Origin: J005 sp964613235
GTDB taxonomy: Bacteria; Pseudomonadota; Zetaproteobacteria; Mariprofundales; Mariprofundaceae
Length of the DNA stretch: 61,464 bases
Reading direction: 5' to 3'
Assembly (NCBI GenBank): GCA_964613235.1
Contig: CAZTGM010000003.1
Location: 1-61,464 of the forward strand
Shown: in pieces, positions 17,666-26,187 of the stretch
Position numbering within the stretch: the first letter of the stretch is position 1
Layout of the letters: every line of letters starts with the position of its first letter
Translations under genes and position numbers: made by a program
Notes under the pieces: generated by a model
What the model saw: only the letters and a program-made list of their open reading frames with translations
Told to the model about the DNA's origin: nothing
The model's database searches: none

Positions 17666-19897
17666 ATGGTCAAACAGACGAAAGTCGTTGTAAGAAAGAG
17701 CGACGGAACAGAGCTGGAAGGCCACCTTGTGCGTTCATTCAACCAGATGGCCTCTCGTTTTGAAATTATCGATGCGCAGGGGCATCAGCAGACCTTTGCC
17801 ATGGATGATATTGAATGCATCCTGTTTTTTCATCCTGAAGGGGCATCCCATTTATCCCTGCGCCGGCTGCCCAATGATGTCATTGAACATGTGTTTCTCA
17901 AAAGCGGTGCGACCTATACGGTCATCAGCAATGCCCAGCAGGAGGAAGTTAACGGCTTTTTCGGTTTTCCTGATCCGGCTGAGCATCCGGATATCCAGCG
18001 CATCTTTTTTGTGCAGGCCAATGTGCTGGGACGCAAGCTGGCGTCGTCCTTTGGCGAATTGCTGGAGGAATCAGGTGTTGTGGACCATCAAACAATCGAA
18101 GGAGTAGTCAAGCAGCAATGCGCGCTGAAACAGCAGAGGGTTGGCGATATTCTGGTGGAGAAGGGCGTCAGCAAGCGCGAAGACCTGGAAAAGGCCGTCG
18201 TCAGTTTCGGGGGTATCAAGAAGCGTTTGCATGTCGGCGAGATGTTTCTGAAGGCCGGACTGATCACCCAGGAACAGCTGGATATGGCACTGGAAGAGCA
18301 GAAACGCTCAAAGAATAAAAAAATCGGCGATATCCTTGTAGAAAAGGGGATTATTGATGAAGAAATGATGCTGACCTGTCTGGCCAAGCAGTTGCGCATT
18401 CATTTTGTTGATCTGTCTACTATGGAGCCGGAACCGGACGCTCTGATGGAACTCACAGCATCTATTGCACGGGAATTGCATGTGATTCCGATGTCCCTGC
18501 ATGATAATGTGTTGAAGGTGGCAACATCCGAGCCGAATAATCTGGATCTGGTTAACAAGTTGCAGTTTCATACTGGTCGGCGCATTCACCTTCTGCTGGC
18601 GCGCAAACAGCAGATCGAGGAAAAAATCAAACAGTATTATCGCGATGATATTGAAGAATTCGAGGCCTTTGAGATAGAAAGCGTTGAATTAAATGAGGAA
18701 TCATGGCAATCCAGCGAGGTGCTGGCCAACGAAGCTGAGCAAACTCCGATTGTGCGTTTGGTAAACCGTATCCTCAAGGATGGCGTGGAGGCCAATGCCA
18801 GCGATATTCATATCATGATTCGTGAAGGACGTGTAGTTGTTGATCTTCGTGTCAATGGCGTACTCAGTGAATATATGAATTTCAGTCTTGGTGTACTCAA
18901 CCCACTGGTTACGCGCTTCAAGATTATCGCCAAGATGGATATTGCCGAACACCGCTTGCCACAGGACGGGCGTATTCGCCTGCACTTGCCCGAACGCGAA
19001 GTCGAATTCCGTGTTTCCTGCGTGCCTAGTGTACATGGCGAAACGCTGGTATTACGTATTCTGGAAAAAAAGAAGGATGGCGCATCACTGACCAAGGTGG
19101 GGCTGGCACCGGATGATCTGGCACGCATGCAGCGTATTTGCCAGTCCGACCATGGCCTGGTGTTGATTACCGGCCCTACAGGCAGTGGTAAGTCGACAAC
19201 GATGGTTGGTGCCATTTCCGATTTACTGGGCAAGGGCAAGCGCCTGATTTCGCTGGAAGACCCGGTGGAGGCGGAAGTGCCCGGCGTGTTGCAGGTGCAG
19301 GTGCATAGCAAGATCGGCTTCACCTTTGCGCGTGCCTTGCGCAATCTGTTGCGCCATGACCCCGATATCATCATGGTTGGTGAGATCCGCGATGGCGAAA
19401 CGGCGGAAGTGGCCGTGGAAGCGGCCCTGACCGGCCATTTGTTGATTTCCTCCCTGCATACGAATACGGCAGCCGGTGCGTTCAGTCGCCTGATCAATAT
19501 GGGTGCGGAAGCCTATCTGGTGGCGGCAACGGTGAAAGGGGTTATGGCGCAGCGTCTGTTGCCGAAAATCTGTGAGCACTGCAAGTATGCGGTCGAGGTA
19601 CCGGACGATGCCAGGGTTTTGCTGGAGCATGCACATGCTGATATCGAGGCTGAATATTTTGCCTCGGATGGTTGCGCGAAATGCCATAATACAGGCATCG
19701 CCGGGCGCAAACTGGTTTACGAGTTAATCGAGGTCAACGAGGCCATTTCCAAATTGGTATCCGATGGCGCACCGGAACACCGGATACGTGAAGAAGCGGA
19801 AAAAAACGGTATGCGTTCGATTAGCCGCATGGCCGTTGATTATGCTTTGGCCGGTGAGGTGGCATTGCGTTATGTTCTGCCATTACTGGCGGAATAG
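17666..19897 (+). CDS. GspE/PilB-type secretion or pilus assembly ATPase
   Basis: A 743-residue hexameric traffic ATPase. The first ~110 residues form a small beta-rich domain (DUF6982-like) that is not part of classical GspE. Three tandem repeats of the GxxLxxxGxxxxxxLxxA type follow (about 130-260) and resemble MshEN/T2SSE N-domains, some of which bind c-di-GMP. The ATPase core has Walker A GPTGSGKST near residue 510, Walker B and Asp boxes, and a C-terminal CxxC...CxxC zinc site (ICEHCK, CAKCHN). GGAGG at 17656-17660 supports ATG 17666 over an upstream TTG. No pilus or secretion partner is nearby, so the machine it powers is unknown. Confidence 0.9.
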   Translation: MVKQTKVVVRKSDGTELEGHLVRSFNQMASRFEIIDAQGHQQTFAMDDIECILFFHPEGASHLSLRRLPNDVIEHVFLKSGATYTVISNAQQEEVNGFFGFPDPAEHPDIQRIFFVQANVLGRKLASSFGELLEESGVVDHQTIEGVVKQQCALKQQRVGDILVEKGVSKREDLEKAVVSFGGIKKRLHVGEMFLKAGLITQEQLDMALEEQKRSKNKKIGDILVEKGIIDEEMMLTCLAKQLRIHFVDLSTMEPEPDALMELTASIARELHVIPMSLHDNVLKVATSEPNNLDLVNKLQFHTGRRIHLLLARKQQIEEKIKQYYRDDIEEFEAFEIESVELNEESWQSSEVLANEAEQTPIVRLVNRILKDGVEANASDIHIMIREGRVVVDLRVNGVLSEYMNFSLGVLNPLVTRFKIIAKMDIAEHRLPQDGRIRLHLPEREVEFRVSCVPSVHGETLVLRILEKKKDGASLTKVGLAPDDLARMQRICQSDHGLVLITGPTGSGKSTTMVGAISDLLGKGKRLISLEDPVEAEVPGVLQVQVHSKIGFTFARALRNLLRHDPDIIMVGEIRDGETAEVAVEAALTGHLLISSLHTNTAAGAFSRLINMGAEAYLVAATVKGVMAQRLLPKICEHCKYAVEVPDDARVLLEHAHADIEAEYFASDGCAKCHNTGIAGRKLVYELIEVNEAISKLVSDGAPEHRIREEAEKNGMRSISRMAVDYALAGEVALRYVLPLLAE

Positions 19898-19902
19898 AGG
19901 GA

Positions 19903-20640
19903 CTATTCGCTCGCGGGAGCCTGGCGAGTCGTTTCCTGATCCAGCACCCACTGGCCGATATCGCGGTACAATGGCAGGTGATCGTAGTTGCGGCGCGTAC
20001 GCAGGGGATTGAACCACATATTGCGCCCGATCAGTTCAAAATGGTCGGCATACAGGGAATCGACATGTTCGCCCCATTGTGCTGAGGTAACGGACACTTG
20101 GCTGTCATTATCGCCCTCAGTTTGCTGAATGACTTTACCATAGCGGCGCACAATCCACGGCTGCTCATCCAGTGGACGCCATGCACTATAGCTGCGATAA
20201 ATGATGCCGGGTTGATCCGGCGTGTTGGCATTGAAGAGCGTGATTTTGCCACGCGTCAGCGCATGGACGCCAGGGAATATGACAAACGGTGAAAGCGTAC
20301 GACAGATATGATCGGCGGCTTCGGAACCATGATGTGGTGATGCCAGTGTGGTCAGGCTGGCGACATGACGTGCGCCGTCCAGATGTGTGATATAGGCGCG
20401 TGCATCCAGTCCGCCCATGGAATGGGCTACCAGATGCAGGGGGCCGGCTTCGTCGGCAAGCTGCCTTGCCAGGCTGTGTGAACGCCGATCGATGTCACTG
20501 CACCAGGGCAGCACCGGTATGATGACGCGTAATCCCATCGACTCCAGCAATGTTCTGACACCCATAAAGTATTCCAGCCATAGCAGTTTGCGAAAGCCGA
20601 ACAGTCCATGGATCAGAACAATGCAGGGGCGGTTAGTCAT
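19903..20640 (-). CDS. alpha/beta-hydrolase, lipase/acylhydrolase family
   Basis: A 245-residue alpha/beta-hydrolase resembling triacylglycerol lipases. The oxyanion region is VLIHGLFG near residue 8, and the nucleophile elbow is AHSMGG with Ser near 73. Candidate acid and His are the Asp of GDNDSQVS and the His of ADHFELIG. No signal peptide is seen, so it is probably cytoplasmic and may act on short acyl esters. Its start overlaps the purF stop by eight bases, so it is translated as the last gene of the radA-cvpA-purF operon. It converges with the GspE-type gene with only five bases between stops. Confidence 0.78.
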   Translation of the reverse strand: MTNRPCIVLIHGLFGFRKLLWLEYFMGVRTLLESMGLRVIIPVLPWCSDIDRRSHSLARQLADEAGPLHLVAHSMGGLDARAYITHLDGARHVASLTTLASPHHGSEAADHICRTLSPFVIFPGVHALTRGKITLFNANTPDQPGIIYRSYSAWRPLDEQPWIVRRYGKVIQQTEGDNDSQVSVTSAQWGEHVDSLYADHFELIGRNMWFNPLRTRRNYDHLPLYRDIGQWVLDQETTRQAPASE

Positions 20641-22066
20641 TATTCTTCGGGTTGGAGTATTTCAGCAATGACAATTGTGGTGAACGGGTGCCTTCGATCG
20701 GAACGGGATAATTGCCGGAAAAGCAGGCATCGCAGTGCTGATCGCGTGGCTTGCCTACGGCCCGGTACATGCCGTCGAAGGATACGAAGGCCAGGGAATC
20801 GGCACCGATGGCCTGGCACATTTCGTCAATGCTCATGCGGTTGGCCATGAGTTTCTCTTCATCGGGTGTATCCACACCGTAAAAACAGGAATGTTTGGTC
20901 GGCGGACTGGAAATGCGCATATGGATTTCCGTTGCACCTGCCGAGCGCACCATTTCCACAATCTTGCGACTGGTGGTGCCGCGCACGATGGAATCATCCA
21001 CGAGAATCACCCGTTTGCCCTTGATCAGGTTGCGGTTCGGATTCAGTTTCAGTTTGACGCCGAAATTGCGAATCGACTGCTTGGGTTCGATAAAGGTGCG
21101 TCCTACATAATGATTGCGAATCAGTCCCATCTGAAAGGGAATGCCGGCAGCCTCGGCATAGCCCATGGCGGGTGGCACGCCGGAATCGGGCACTGGCACG
21201 ACGATATCCGCCTGCACTGGTGACTCCTTGGCCAGCTCCACGCCGATCCGGTAGCGCGCCTGATAGACATTCACGCCTTCCAGTGTGGAATCCGGACGGG
21301 CAAAATAAACATATTCAAAGACGCAGAACTTGGGGTCGGTAGAGCTCATCGGGAACAGGCTTTCCAGCTTGTCTCCTTCAATAATGACCATTTCACCGGG
21401 TTCAATATCGCGCACGAATTGCGCGCCGATCAGATCAAAAGCACAGGTTTCACTAGCCAGCACCCAGCTGTTATCCAGCTTGCCCAGTACCAGCGGGCGG
21501 ATGCCGTTGCGGTCACGGATGCCGACCAGACGTTTTTCCACCAATACCAGCAACGAGAAACCGCCGGCCAGTTTGCGTACAGCGCTGGCTACGCGCTCTT
21601 TCATTGTGGCCTCGCCGCTTTTGGCGATCAGGTGCATGACGACTTCGGTATCAGATGTCGTATGAAAAATGGAGCCGCGCTTTTCAAGCTCCAGCCGCAA
21701 CTCGGGCGCATTGACGATATTGCCGTTATGACAAAGTGCCAGGCCGCCGTGCGCATATTCGAAGGAAAACGGCTGACAGTTACGCAATCCCGATTCACCC
21801 GAGGTTGAATAACGGACATGGCCGATGCTGCTGTGTCCTTTCAGTCGCTTGATGCTGGACTTGTCGAAGATATCGGCGACCAGCCCCATGCCGCGATGGT
21901 TGTAGAAGTTTTGCCCGTCGGTGGAGACGATGCCGGCTGATTCCTGACCGCGATGTTGCTGGGAGTAGAGCCCCAGGTAGGTCAGGTTGGCAGCTTCGGG
22001 ATGGTTAAATACGCCAAAAATGCCGCATTCATCATGGAAATGATCAGAGCCTTCGCAGTCGAACAT
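20633..22066 (-). CDS. purF: amidophosphoribosyltransferase
   Basis: A 477-residue enzyme for the first committed step of purine synthesis: PRPP plus glutamine to phosphoribosylamine. The N-terminal nucleophile is the Cys of DECGIFG at residue 14, so a 13-residue propeptide should be removed, as in the Bacillus type. Phosphoribosyl-transferase signatures (RVILVDDSIVRGTTSR) and late cysteines (near CDACFSGNYP) fit the iron-sulfur-containing class. I start at ATG 22066, with GAGG upstream and eight bases after the cvpA stop; the ATG at 22093 lies inside cvpA. Confidence 0.96.
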   Translation of the reverse strand: MFDCEGSDHFHDECGIFGVFNHPEAANLTYLGLYSQQHRGQESAGIVSTDGQNFYNHRGMGLVADIFDKSSIKRLKGHSSIGHVRYSTSGESGLRNCQPFSFEYAHGGLALCHNGNIVNAPELRLELEKRGSIFHTTSDTEVVMHLIAKSGEATMKERVASAVRKLAGGFSLLVLVEKRLVGIRDRNGIRPLVLGKLDNSWVLASETCAFDLIGAQFVRDIEPGEMVIIEGDKLESLFPMSSTDPKFCVFEYVYFARPDSTLEGVNVYQARYRIGVELAKESPVQADIVVPVPDSGVPPAMGYAEAAGIPFQMGLIRNHYVGRTFIEPKQSIRNFGVKLKLNPNRNLIKGKRVILVDDSIVRGTTSRKIVEMVRSAGATEIHMRISSPPTKHSCFYGVDTPDEEKLMANRMSIDEMCQAIGADSLAFVSFDGMYRAVGKPRDQHCDACFSGNYPVPIEGTRSPQLSLLKYSNPKNND

Positions 22067-22073
22067 GGGTGCC

Positions 22074-22664
22074 TCAGTGTATGTTACTTTCAATAATTGC
22101 TTTCAATGCCTTGCTGTCTTTTTGGGGAATGCTATCTGTTGTCTGTTTGTGTTTGGTCGTATTCGCATGGTGTCGCGACAGCGGACAGTTTTCCGGAATG
22201 ACCTGTCCCAGCATATCTCCCAATTGTACAGCATAAGGCGTCAGCATACTTTCCTTTAGCCATGGTTTGTCCAGCTTTCCATACGATGTGTACAGCAGGG
22301 CAGCAATGGCAATGAGCAACAGGCCGCGAGCCAGGCCAAACATCAGGCCCAGGCCGCGGTCGGTGCCGGATAGTTCTGCCAGGTCCATTAGTTTGCCCAG
22401 CGACGTGCCGAGCAGGCCCATGAAAATCAGGGCGATGATGAATACCAAGGCAAAACCGAGTACGTCGGCAATGCCGCGACTGGCAACCCACTGGGTAAGA
22501 AAACTACCCACAGTGCCGGACAATTGCTGGGCTACAAGAAAGGCGACAACCAGACCAATCAGTGAAATTGCTTCACGGATAAAGCCCCGATAAAACGACA
22601 TGACCATCGAAATGCCAATAACGGCAAGCAAGATATAATCGAAAAAATTCAAGCCAGCTTCCAT
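22074..22664 (-). CDS. cvpA: CvpA-family membrane protein
   Basis: A 196-residue inner-membrane protein with four predicted membrane helices and the family start NFFDYILLAVIGISM. CvpA is linked to colicin V production and envelope stress tolerance in E. coli and is often upstream of purF, as here. The molecular function is not settled. The soluble C-terminal tail (about 155-196) is polar. It lies 15 bases downstream of radA in the same operon. Confidence 0.9.
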   Translation of the reverse strand: MEAGLNFFDYILLAVIGISMVMSFYRGFIREAISLIGLVVAFLVAQQLSGTVGSFLTQWVASRGIADVLGFALVFIIALIFMGLLGTSLGKLMDLAELSGTDRGLGLMFGLARGLLLIAIAALLYTSYGKLDKPWLKESMLTPYAVQLGDMLGQVIPENCPLSRHHANTTKHKQTTDSIPQKDSKALKAIIESNIH

Positions 22665-22679
22665 GTACTCTCCGGTATT

Positions 22680-24062
22680 CTACTTGGTTAAACTGGCCTG
22701 TGCAGCTTCGGAAAGGTGCTTGATGGCCGTCAGTTGGATCGCTTCGGTCCCCGCCTTGGCAAGCTTAGCTTTCCGTTTGATTTTGTGAAGTCTTTCCTCA
22801 TTGTCACGGGGGATAATCAGGTGACGGAAGCCCATGCTGACTGCTTCCCGTACACGTGCTTCCGGCTGGTCGACCGGACGCACTTCGCCGGTCAGACCGA
22901 TTTCACCGAATACCGCGATATCATGGGTGATCGGGCGCTCCTGGTAGGCTGATATCATGGCCATCAGAACGGCCAGGTCAGCGGCTGGCTCAGTAATGCG
23001 CGCACCACCGGCCACGTTGATATAAACGTCATGTTGCGAGAGTGGCAGCCCGATACGGCGTTCCAGTACGGCGGTCAGCATGGCGACACGACCAACATCC
23101 AGACCAACGGCAGAGCGTTTTGGTGTGGCGTAAACGCTTGGTGCGATCAGTGCCTGTACTTCCAGCAGCAGTGGGCGTGTGCCTTCCAGACAGGCCAGCA
23201 CGGCGGACCCCGGGGTATCTTTGGCGCGTTCAGCCAGAAACATGCGTGAGGCATCGCGGATGCCGATCAGGCCGCGGTCGGTCATTTCAAACACACCAAT
23301 TTCACCCGCTGGCCCGAAACGGTTCTTTGCGGCGCGCAGGATACGATGGGCATGGCCCCGATCGCCCTCGAAATAGAGCACGGCATCGACCATGTGTTCC
23401 AGCACTCTGGGGCCTGCCAGGGCGCCATCCTTGGTGACATGGCCGACAAGAATCAGTGCAAATCCGGTACGCTTGGCTTGCTGGATCAGGGCAGCAGCAC
23501 AATCGCGTACCTGGGATACCGTGCCCGGCGCACTGCTCAGGCGCGAGGTGACCATGGTCTGGATAGAGTCGATGATGACCATGGCCGGTTCGGTATCATT
23601 GATGGTGAGTATGATCGATTCCAGCTCGCAGGCGGAAACCAGATGCAGGTTGTCGTGCAGTGCATTGATGCGCTCGCCGCGCAGGCGTACCTGCTGAATG
23701 GATTCCTCGCCGGTGACATACAGCACGCGATGTTGTCTGGCCAGTTTGCTCGCAGCTTGTAGTAACAGGGTGGACTTACCGATGCCGGGGTCTCCGCCGA
23801 TGAGGATGGCGGAGTCGGTAACCAGCCCTCCGCCCAGCACGCGATCAAATTCCTCGATGCAAGTCGAGTGACGCGAGCTGGATTCATGTTGAATGCCGGT
23901 GATCGGCATAGTGGCAATGGTTTGCCCGTTATGGCCGGTACGGTTGGTCGTTTCGACAACCTGTTCGCTGATGGTATTCCATTCCCGGCAGTCCGGGCAT
24001 TGCCCCATCCATTTGCGTTGTTCGGCGCCACAGCTTTGGCAGATGAAAATGCGTTTTGCCAT
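22680..24062 (-). CDS. radA: DNA repair protein RadA
   Basis: A 460-residue RecA-like branch-migration ATPase in recombinational repair. It has an N-terminal zinc finger (CQSCG and CPDC), Walker A GGDPGIGKST, the RadA-specific KNRFG motif, and a C-terminal Lon-protease-like domain that scaffolds the hexamer. I begin at ATG 24062 (MAKRIFICQSCG), the standard family start. The open frame extends 32 codons upstream to a GTG at 24158, but those residues are encoded by a structured region and are not conserved-looking. A strong promoter lies about 145 bp upstream. Confidence 0.96.
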   Translation of the reverse strand: MAKRIFICQSCGAEQRKWMGQCPDCREWNTISEQVVETTNRTGHNGQTIATMPITGIQHESSSRHSTCIEEFDRVLGGGLVTDSAILIGGDPGIGKSTLLLQAASKLARQHRVLYVTGEESIQQVRLRGERINALHDNLHLVSACELESIILTINDTEPAMVIIDSIQTMVTSRLSSAPGTVSQVRDCAAALIQQAKRTGFALILVGHVTKDGALAGPRVLEHMVDAVLYFEGDRGHAHRILRAAKNRFGPAGEIGVFEMTDRGLIGIRDASRMFLAERAKDTPGSAVLACLEGTRPLLLEVQALIAPSVYATPKRSAVGLDVGRVAMLTAVLERRIGLPLSQHDVYINVAGGARITEPAADLAVLMAMISAYQERPITHDIAVFGEIGLTGEVRPVDQPEARVREAVSMGFRHLIIPRDNEERLHKIKRKAKLAKAGTEAIQLTAIKHLSEAAQASLTK

Positions 24063-24111
24063 CGCCGCATGGTAGCCGGGAAGTGACGATGAACGAAGGG
24101 GAAATTGCATG

Positions 24112-24200
24112 AATGAAAGAAGACACCCCGACCGCAAGATCGGGGTGCTGCTGCACACTGGGGAAGAGGGGAGGGGTCGTGTGCAGCCAATGTTTCTTGC
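24112..24200 (-). ncRNA. candidate small RNA or radA leader with C-rich loop
   Basis: Downstream of a near-consensus promoter the transcript would fold into two hairpins. The first pairs 24151-24158 with 24179-24186 (CTGCACAC with GTGTGCAG) and exposes a 20-base loop that is almost all C and U (24159-24178). The second is a GC stem, CACCCCGA (24124-24131) with TCGGGGTG (24140-24147), followed by UCUUCUUUC. The loop is complementary to Shine-Dalgarno sequences. It could be an independent sRNA, or a 5' leader with an attenuator before radA; the sequence allows both. Confidence 0.4.
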
Positions 24201-24206
24201 CGTTTA

Positions 24207-24235
24207 ATTATGTAGCAATCATACATGATTGTCAA
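24207..24235 (-). promoter_or_regulatory. near-consensus sigma70 promoter upstream of radA
   Basis: On the minus strand TTGACA (24235-24230) and CATAAT (24212-24207) are separated by exactly 17 bp. This is one of the best promoters in the window. It would start transcription near 24200, driving the candidate RNA and probably the radA-cvpA-purF operon. Confidence 0.75.
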
Positions 24236-24321
24236 TGGGATGCTTTTGTGTCGCAGGATATTCCCTGGGGATTGCTCTGATACCATTGAGATATTTGCTG
24301 CTGATTGGTGAGATTAGAACA

Positions 24322-24340
24322 AGGGCGCCTGATGCGCCCT
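24322..24340 (-). terminator. hairpin after the 61-residue membrane protein gene
   Basis: AGGGCGC pairs with GCGCCCT around a five-base loop. On the minus strand the tail is TTGTTCT, weakly T-rich. It lies just after the stop of the small membrane gene, so it probably ends that transcript before the radA promoter. Confidence 0.5.
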
Positions 24341-24346
24341 GTTGGT

Positions 24347-24532
24347 TCAGGAATGACGTTTCCTGTATCGCTTCATGTCTTGAGGCCGGAAGTGCCAGCC
24401 GATGCTTGCCGTCAGCAGTCCGCCGCAAACGAGCAGGGCCAGCGCCTGAACTGTTGGCGTCTGCCAGTAAAGCGCATAGAGCAACGAGCTGATTCCGGCC
24501 ATCGTTGCCAGGATAATGGTAACGATATTCAT
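24347..24532 (-). CDS. small two-helix membrane protein
   Basis: A 61-residue protein with two hydrophobic helices (about 3-22 and 29-45) and a basic tail ending RYRKRHS. I do not recognise a family. ATG at 24532 follows a strong AGGAGG site at good spacing; an ATG two codons earlier is too close to that site. The strong ribosome site and membrane pattern argue that it is real. It is divergent from the riboswitch-controlled sulfur operon and upstream of radA, but a hairpin and a separate promoter lie between it and radA. Confidence 0.55.
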   Translation of the reverse strand: MNIVTIILATMAGISSLLYALYWQTPTVQALALLVCGGLLTASIGWHFRPQDMKRYRKRHS

Positions 24533-24634
24533 TAGCATGACCTCCTTTGACAGAGATTAAGCAGATGCTGACCTGATCAGCGCTATGCTTTGTAGGGTCG
24601 GGCGTAAGTTTTTCAAGGGGTGGATTGCGGATGC

Positions 24635-24662
24635 TTGCGCTTTTGCGCCAGTGCTTCATAAT
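24635..24662 (+). promoter_or_regulatory. promoter of the SAM-riboswitch sulfur operon
   Basis: TTGCGC (24635-24640) and CATAAT (24657-24662) are 16 bp apart. Transcription would start near 24669, about 12 bases before the conserved riboswitch core. The -35 is only partly consensus. Confidence 0.5.
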
Positions 24663-24680
24663 TCGCCGAAATTTATTGAA

Positions 24681-24815
24681 TCCGGCTTTATCCAGAGCGG
24701 TGGAGGGTTCAGGCCCTGTGAAACCGCGGCAACCGGCCAGGATGTGAAAACATCAAGGTGTCTGGTGCCAATGCCTGCCTTTGGAGGAACCAAAGGAGCG
24801 ATGATGGCGGGTTGA
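24681..24815 (+). promoter_or_regulatory. SAM-I (S-box) riboswitch
   Basis: The conserved S-box elements appear in order: TTATCCAGAG and GGTGGAGGG at the start, then GGCCC, TGAAACC and GGCAACC, then GGTGCCAATGCC, and the 3' P1 strand around GCGATGATGG. This is the SAM-I aptamer, which binds S-adenosylmethionine. A terminator hairpin follows at 24849, so SAM should stop transcription of the thrC-to-cysN operon when methionine supply is high. The edges are approximate because P1 pairing is imperfect by eye. Confidence 0.95.
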
Positions 24816-24848
24816 TCATAGATGCACGATGTGTGCTTTCCTCTGCTC

Positions 24849-24876
24849 AACCTTCGCTTTCTCGCGGAGGTTTTTT
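24849..24876 (+). terminator. riboswitch expression-platform terminator
   Basis: AACCTTCGC (24849-24857) pairs with GCGGAGGTT (24864-24872) over nine positions, one of them G-T, and is followed by a run of T to 24876. It lies between the SAM-I aptamer and the thrC start, where a SAM-controlled terminator is expected. Confidence 0.85.
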
Positions 24877-24910
24877 GTTTCTGGATACAGCCCGAATGGA
24901 GAAGAACCCA

Positions 24911-26158
24911 ATGAGTATTGTTCGTGCCCTGAAATGTCGCGAATGTGGACAGGAATATGCCATCGAGCCGACGCATGTATGCGAATTCTGTTTTGGCCCG
25001 CTGGAAGTGGTGTACGATTACGAAAAGCTGGAAGGCATCTTTACGCGGGAGTTGATCGAATCCCGCCCGCAAACGATGTGGCGTTACAAGGAATTGTTGC
25101 CGATTGATGGTGAGCCGACCGTGGGTGCTCAAAATGGTTTCACACCGCTGATTCGGGCGCATAATCTGGAAAAGGCACTGGGCGTTTCCGAATTGTATAT
25201 CAAGAATGATTCAGTGTGTTATCCGACGCTGTCATTCAAGGATCGCGTGGTGTCGGTAGCCTTGTCCAAGGCCGTTGAGTTTGGCTTCAAGACTGTGGCC
25301 TGTGCTTCAACGGGGAACCTGGCTGGTTCGGTGGCGGCCAATGCGGCTGCGGCAGGCCTGGAGTCCTATGTATTCATTCCGCATGATCTGGAACAGGGCA
25401 AGGTGATTGGTGCAGGCATCTTCGGTACGAAGATTATTGGCATCAATGGTGCTTATGATGATGTGAATCGTTTGTGTTCGGAAGTGGCCGGTAAATACGG
25501 TTGGGCTTTTGTTAATGTGAATGTTCGGCCATTCTATGCCGAAGGTTCGAAATCCTATGGCTATGAAATTATGGAGCAACTGGGCTGGCGTGCGCCGAAA
25601 CATGTCGTGGTGCCGATGGCATCCGGCTCGCTGTGCACGAAAATCGACAAGGCGATCAAGGAGTTCATCAAGCTGGGTTTGATCGAGGATAATGATACGG
25701 CTGTTTATGGTGCACAGGCGACCGGTTGTTCACCGATTGCCCGTTCGGTCAAGGATGGTTCCGATCTTATTCATCCAGTGAAGGCCGATACGATTGCCAA
25801 GTCGTTAGCCATCGGCAATCCGGCGGACGGCTTCTATGCCAACCGCGTGATTCGTGAGTCCGGTGGTTGGTCGGAAGATGTATCGGATACGGAAATCGTC
25901 GCGGCGATGAAGCTGCTGGCTGAAACCGAAGGCATCTTTACCGAAACGGCAGGCGGCGTTACGCTGGGTGTGACAAAGAAGCTGATTGAGCAGGGGCGCA
26001 TTCCGCGTGACGAATCGATTGTCGTATGCATTACCGGCAATGGTCTGAAAACACAGGAGGCGGTCGTGGATGCTATCGACAAGCCGAGGATTATCGGTCC
26101 GTCGATCCATGAATTCGATGCTCTGGTCGAGGCCGAAAGCAATAAACTGGCAGCCTGA
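24911..26158 (+). CDS. thrC: threonine synthase or ThrC-like PLP enzyme
   Basis: A 415-residue fold-type-II PLP enzyme. An N-terminal zinc ribbon (CRECG and CEFC, within residues 8-28) precedes the PLP core; the lysine is in the SFKDR motif near residue 105, and the phosphate loop is near ASTGNLAGSVA. Threonine synthase converts O-phosphohomoserine to threonine. Placement as first gene of a SAM-controlled operon, next to a sulfur carrier, raises the option that it uses phosphohomoserine for homocysteine synthesis; that is inference. I start at ATG 24911, with GGAGAAG upstream; the longer frame begins inside the riboswitch. Confidence 0.88.
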   Translation: MSIVRALKCRECGQEYAIEPTHVCEFCFGPLEVVYDYEKLEGIFTRELIESRPQTMWRYKELLPIDGEPTVGAQNGFTPLIRAHNLEKALGVSELYIKNDSVCYPTLSFKDRVVSVALSKAVEFGFKTVACASTGNLAGSVAANAAAAGLESYVFIPHDLEQGKVIGAGIFGTKIIGINGAYDDVNRLCSEVAGKYGWAFVNVNVRPFYAEGSKSYGYEIMEQLGWRAPKHVVVPMASGSLCTKIDKAIKEFIKLGLIEDNDTAVYGAQATGCSPIARSVKDGSDLIHPVKADTIAKSLAIGNPADGFYANRVIRESGGWSEDVSDTEIVAAMKLLAETEGIFTETAGGVTLGVTKKLIEQGRIPRDESIVVCITGNGLKTQEAVVDAIDKPRIIGPSIHEFDALVEAESNKLAA

Positions 26159-26187
26159 TCTGCCCTACTGATAAAAGGAGATATCAT

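Noticed and set aside
24063..24158. N-terminal extension of RadA
   Set aside because: The family starts at MAKR-type sequence with the zinc finger directly after; the extension covers the hairpins of the candidate RNA.
24758..24910. Longer ThrC starting inside the riboswitch
   Set aside because: The added 51 residues come from the aptamer and terminator; ATG 24911 has a ribosome site and begins at the conserved zinc ribbon.
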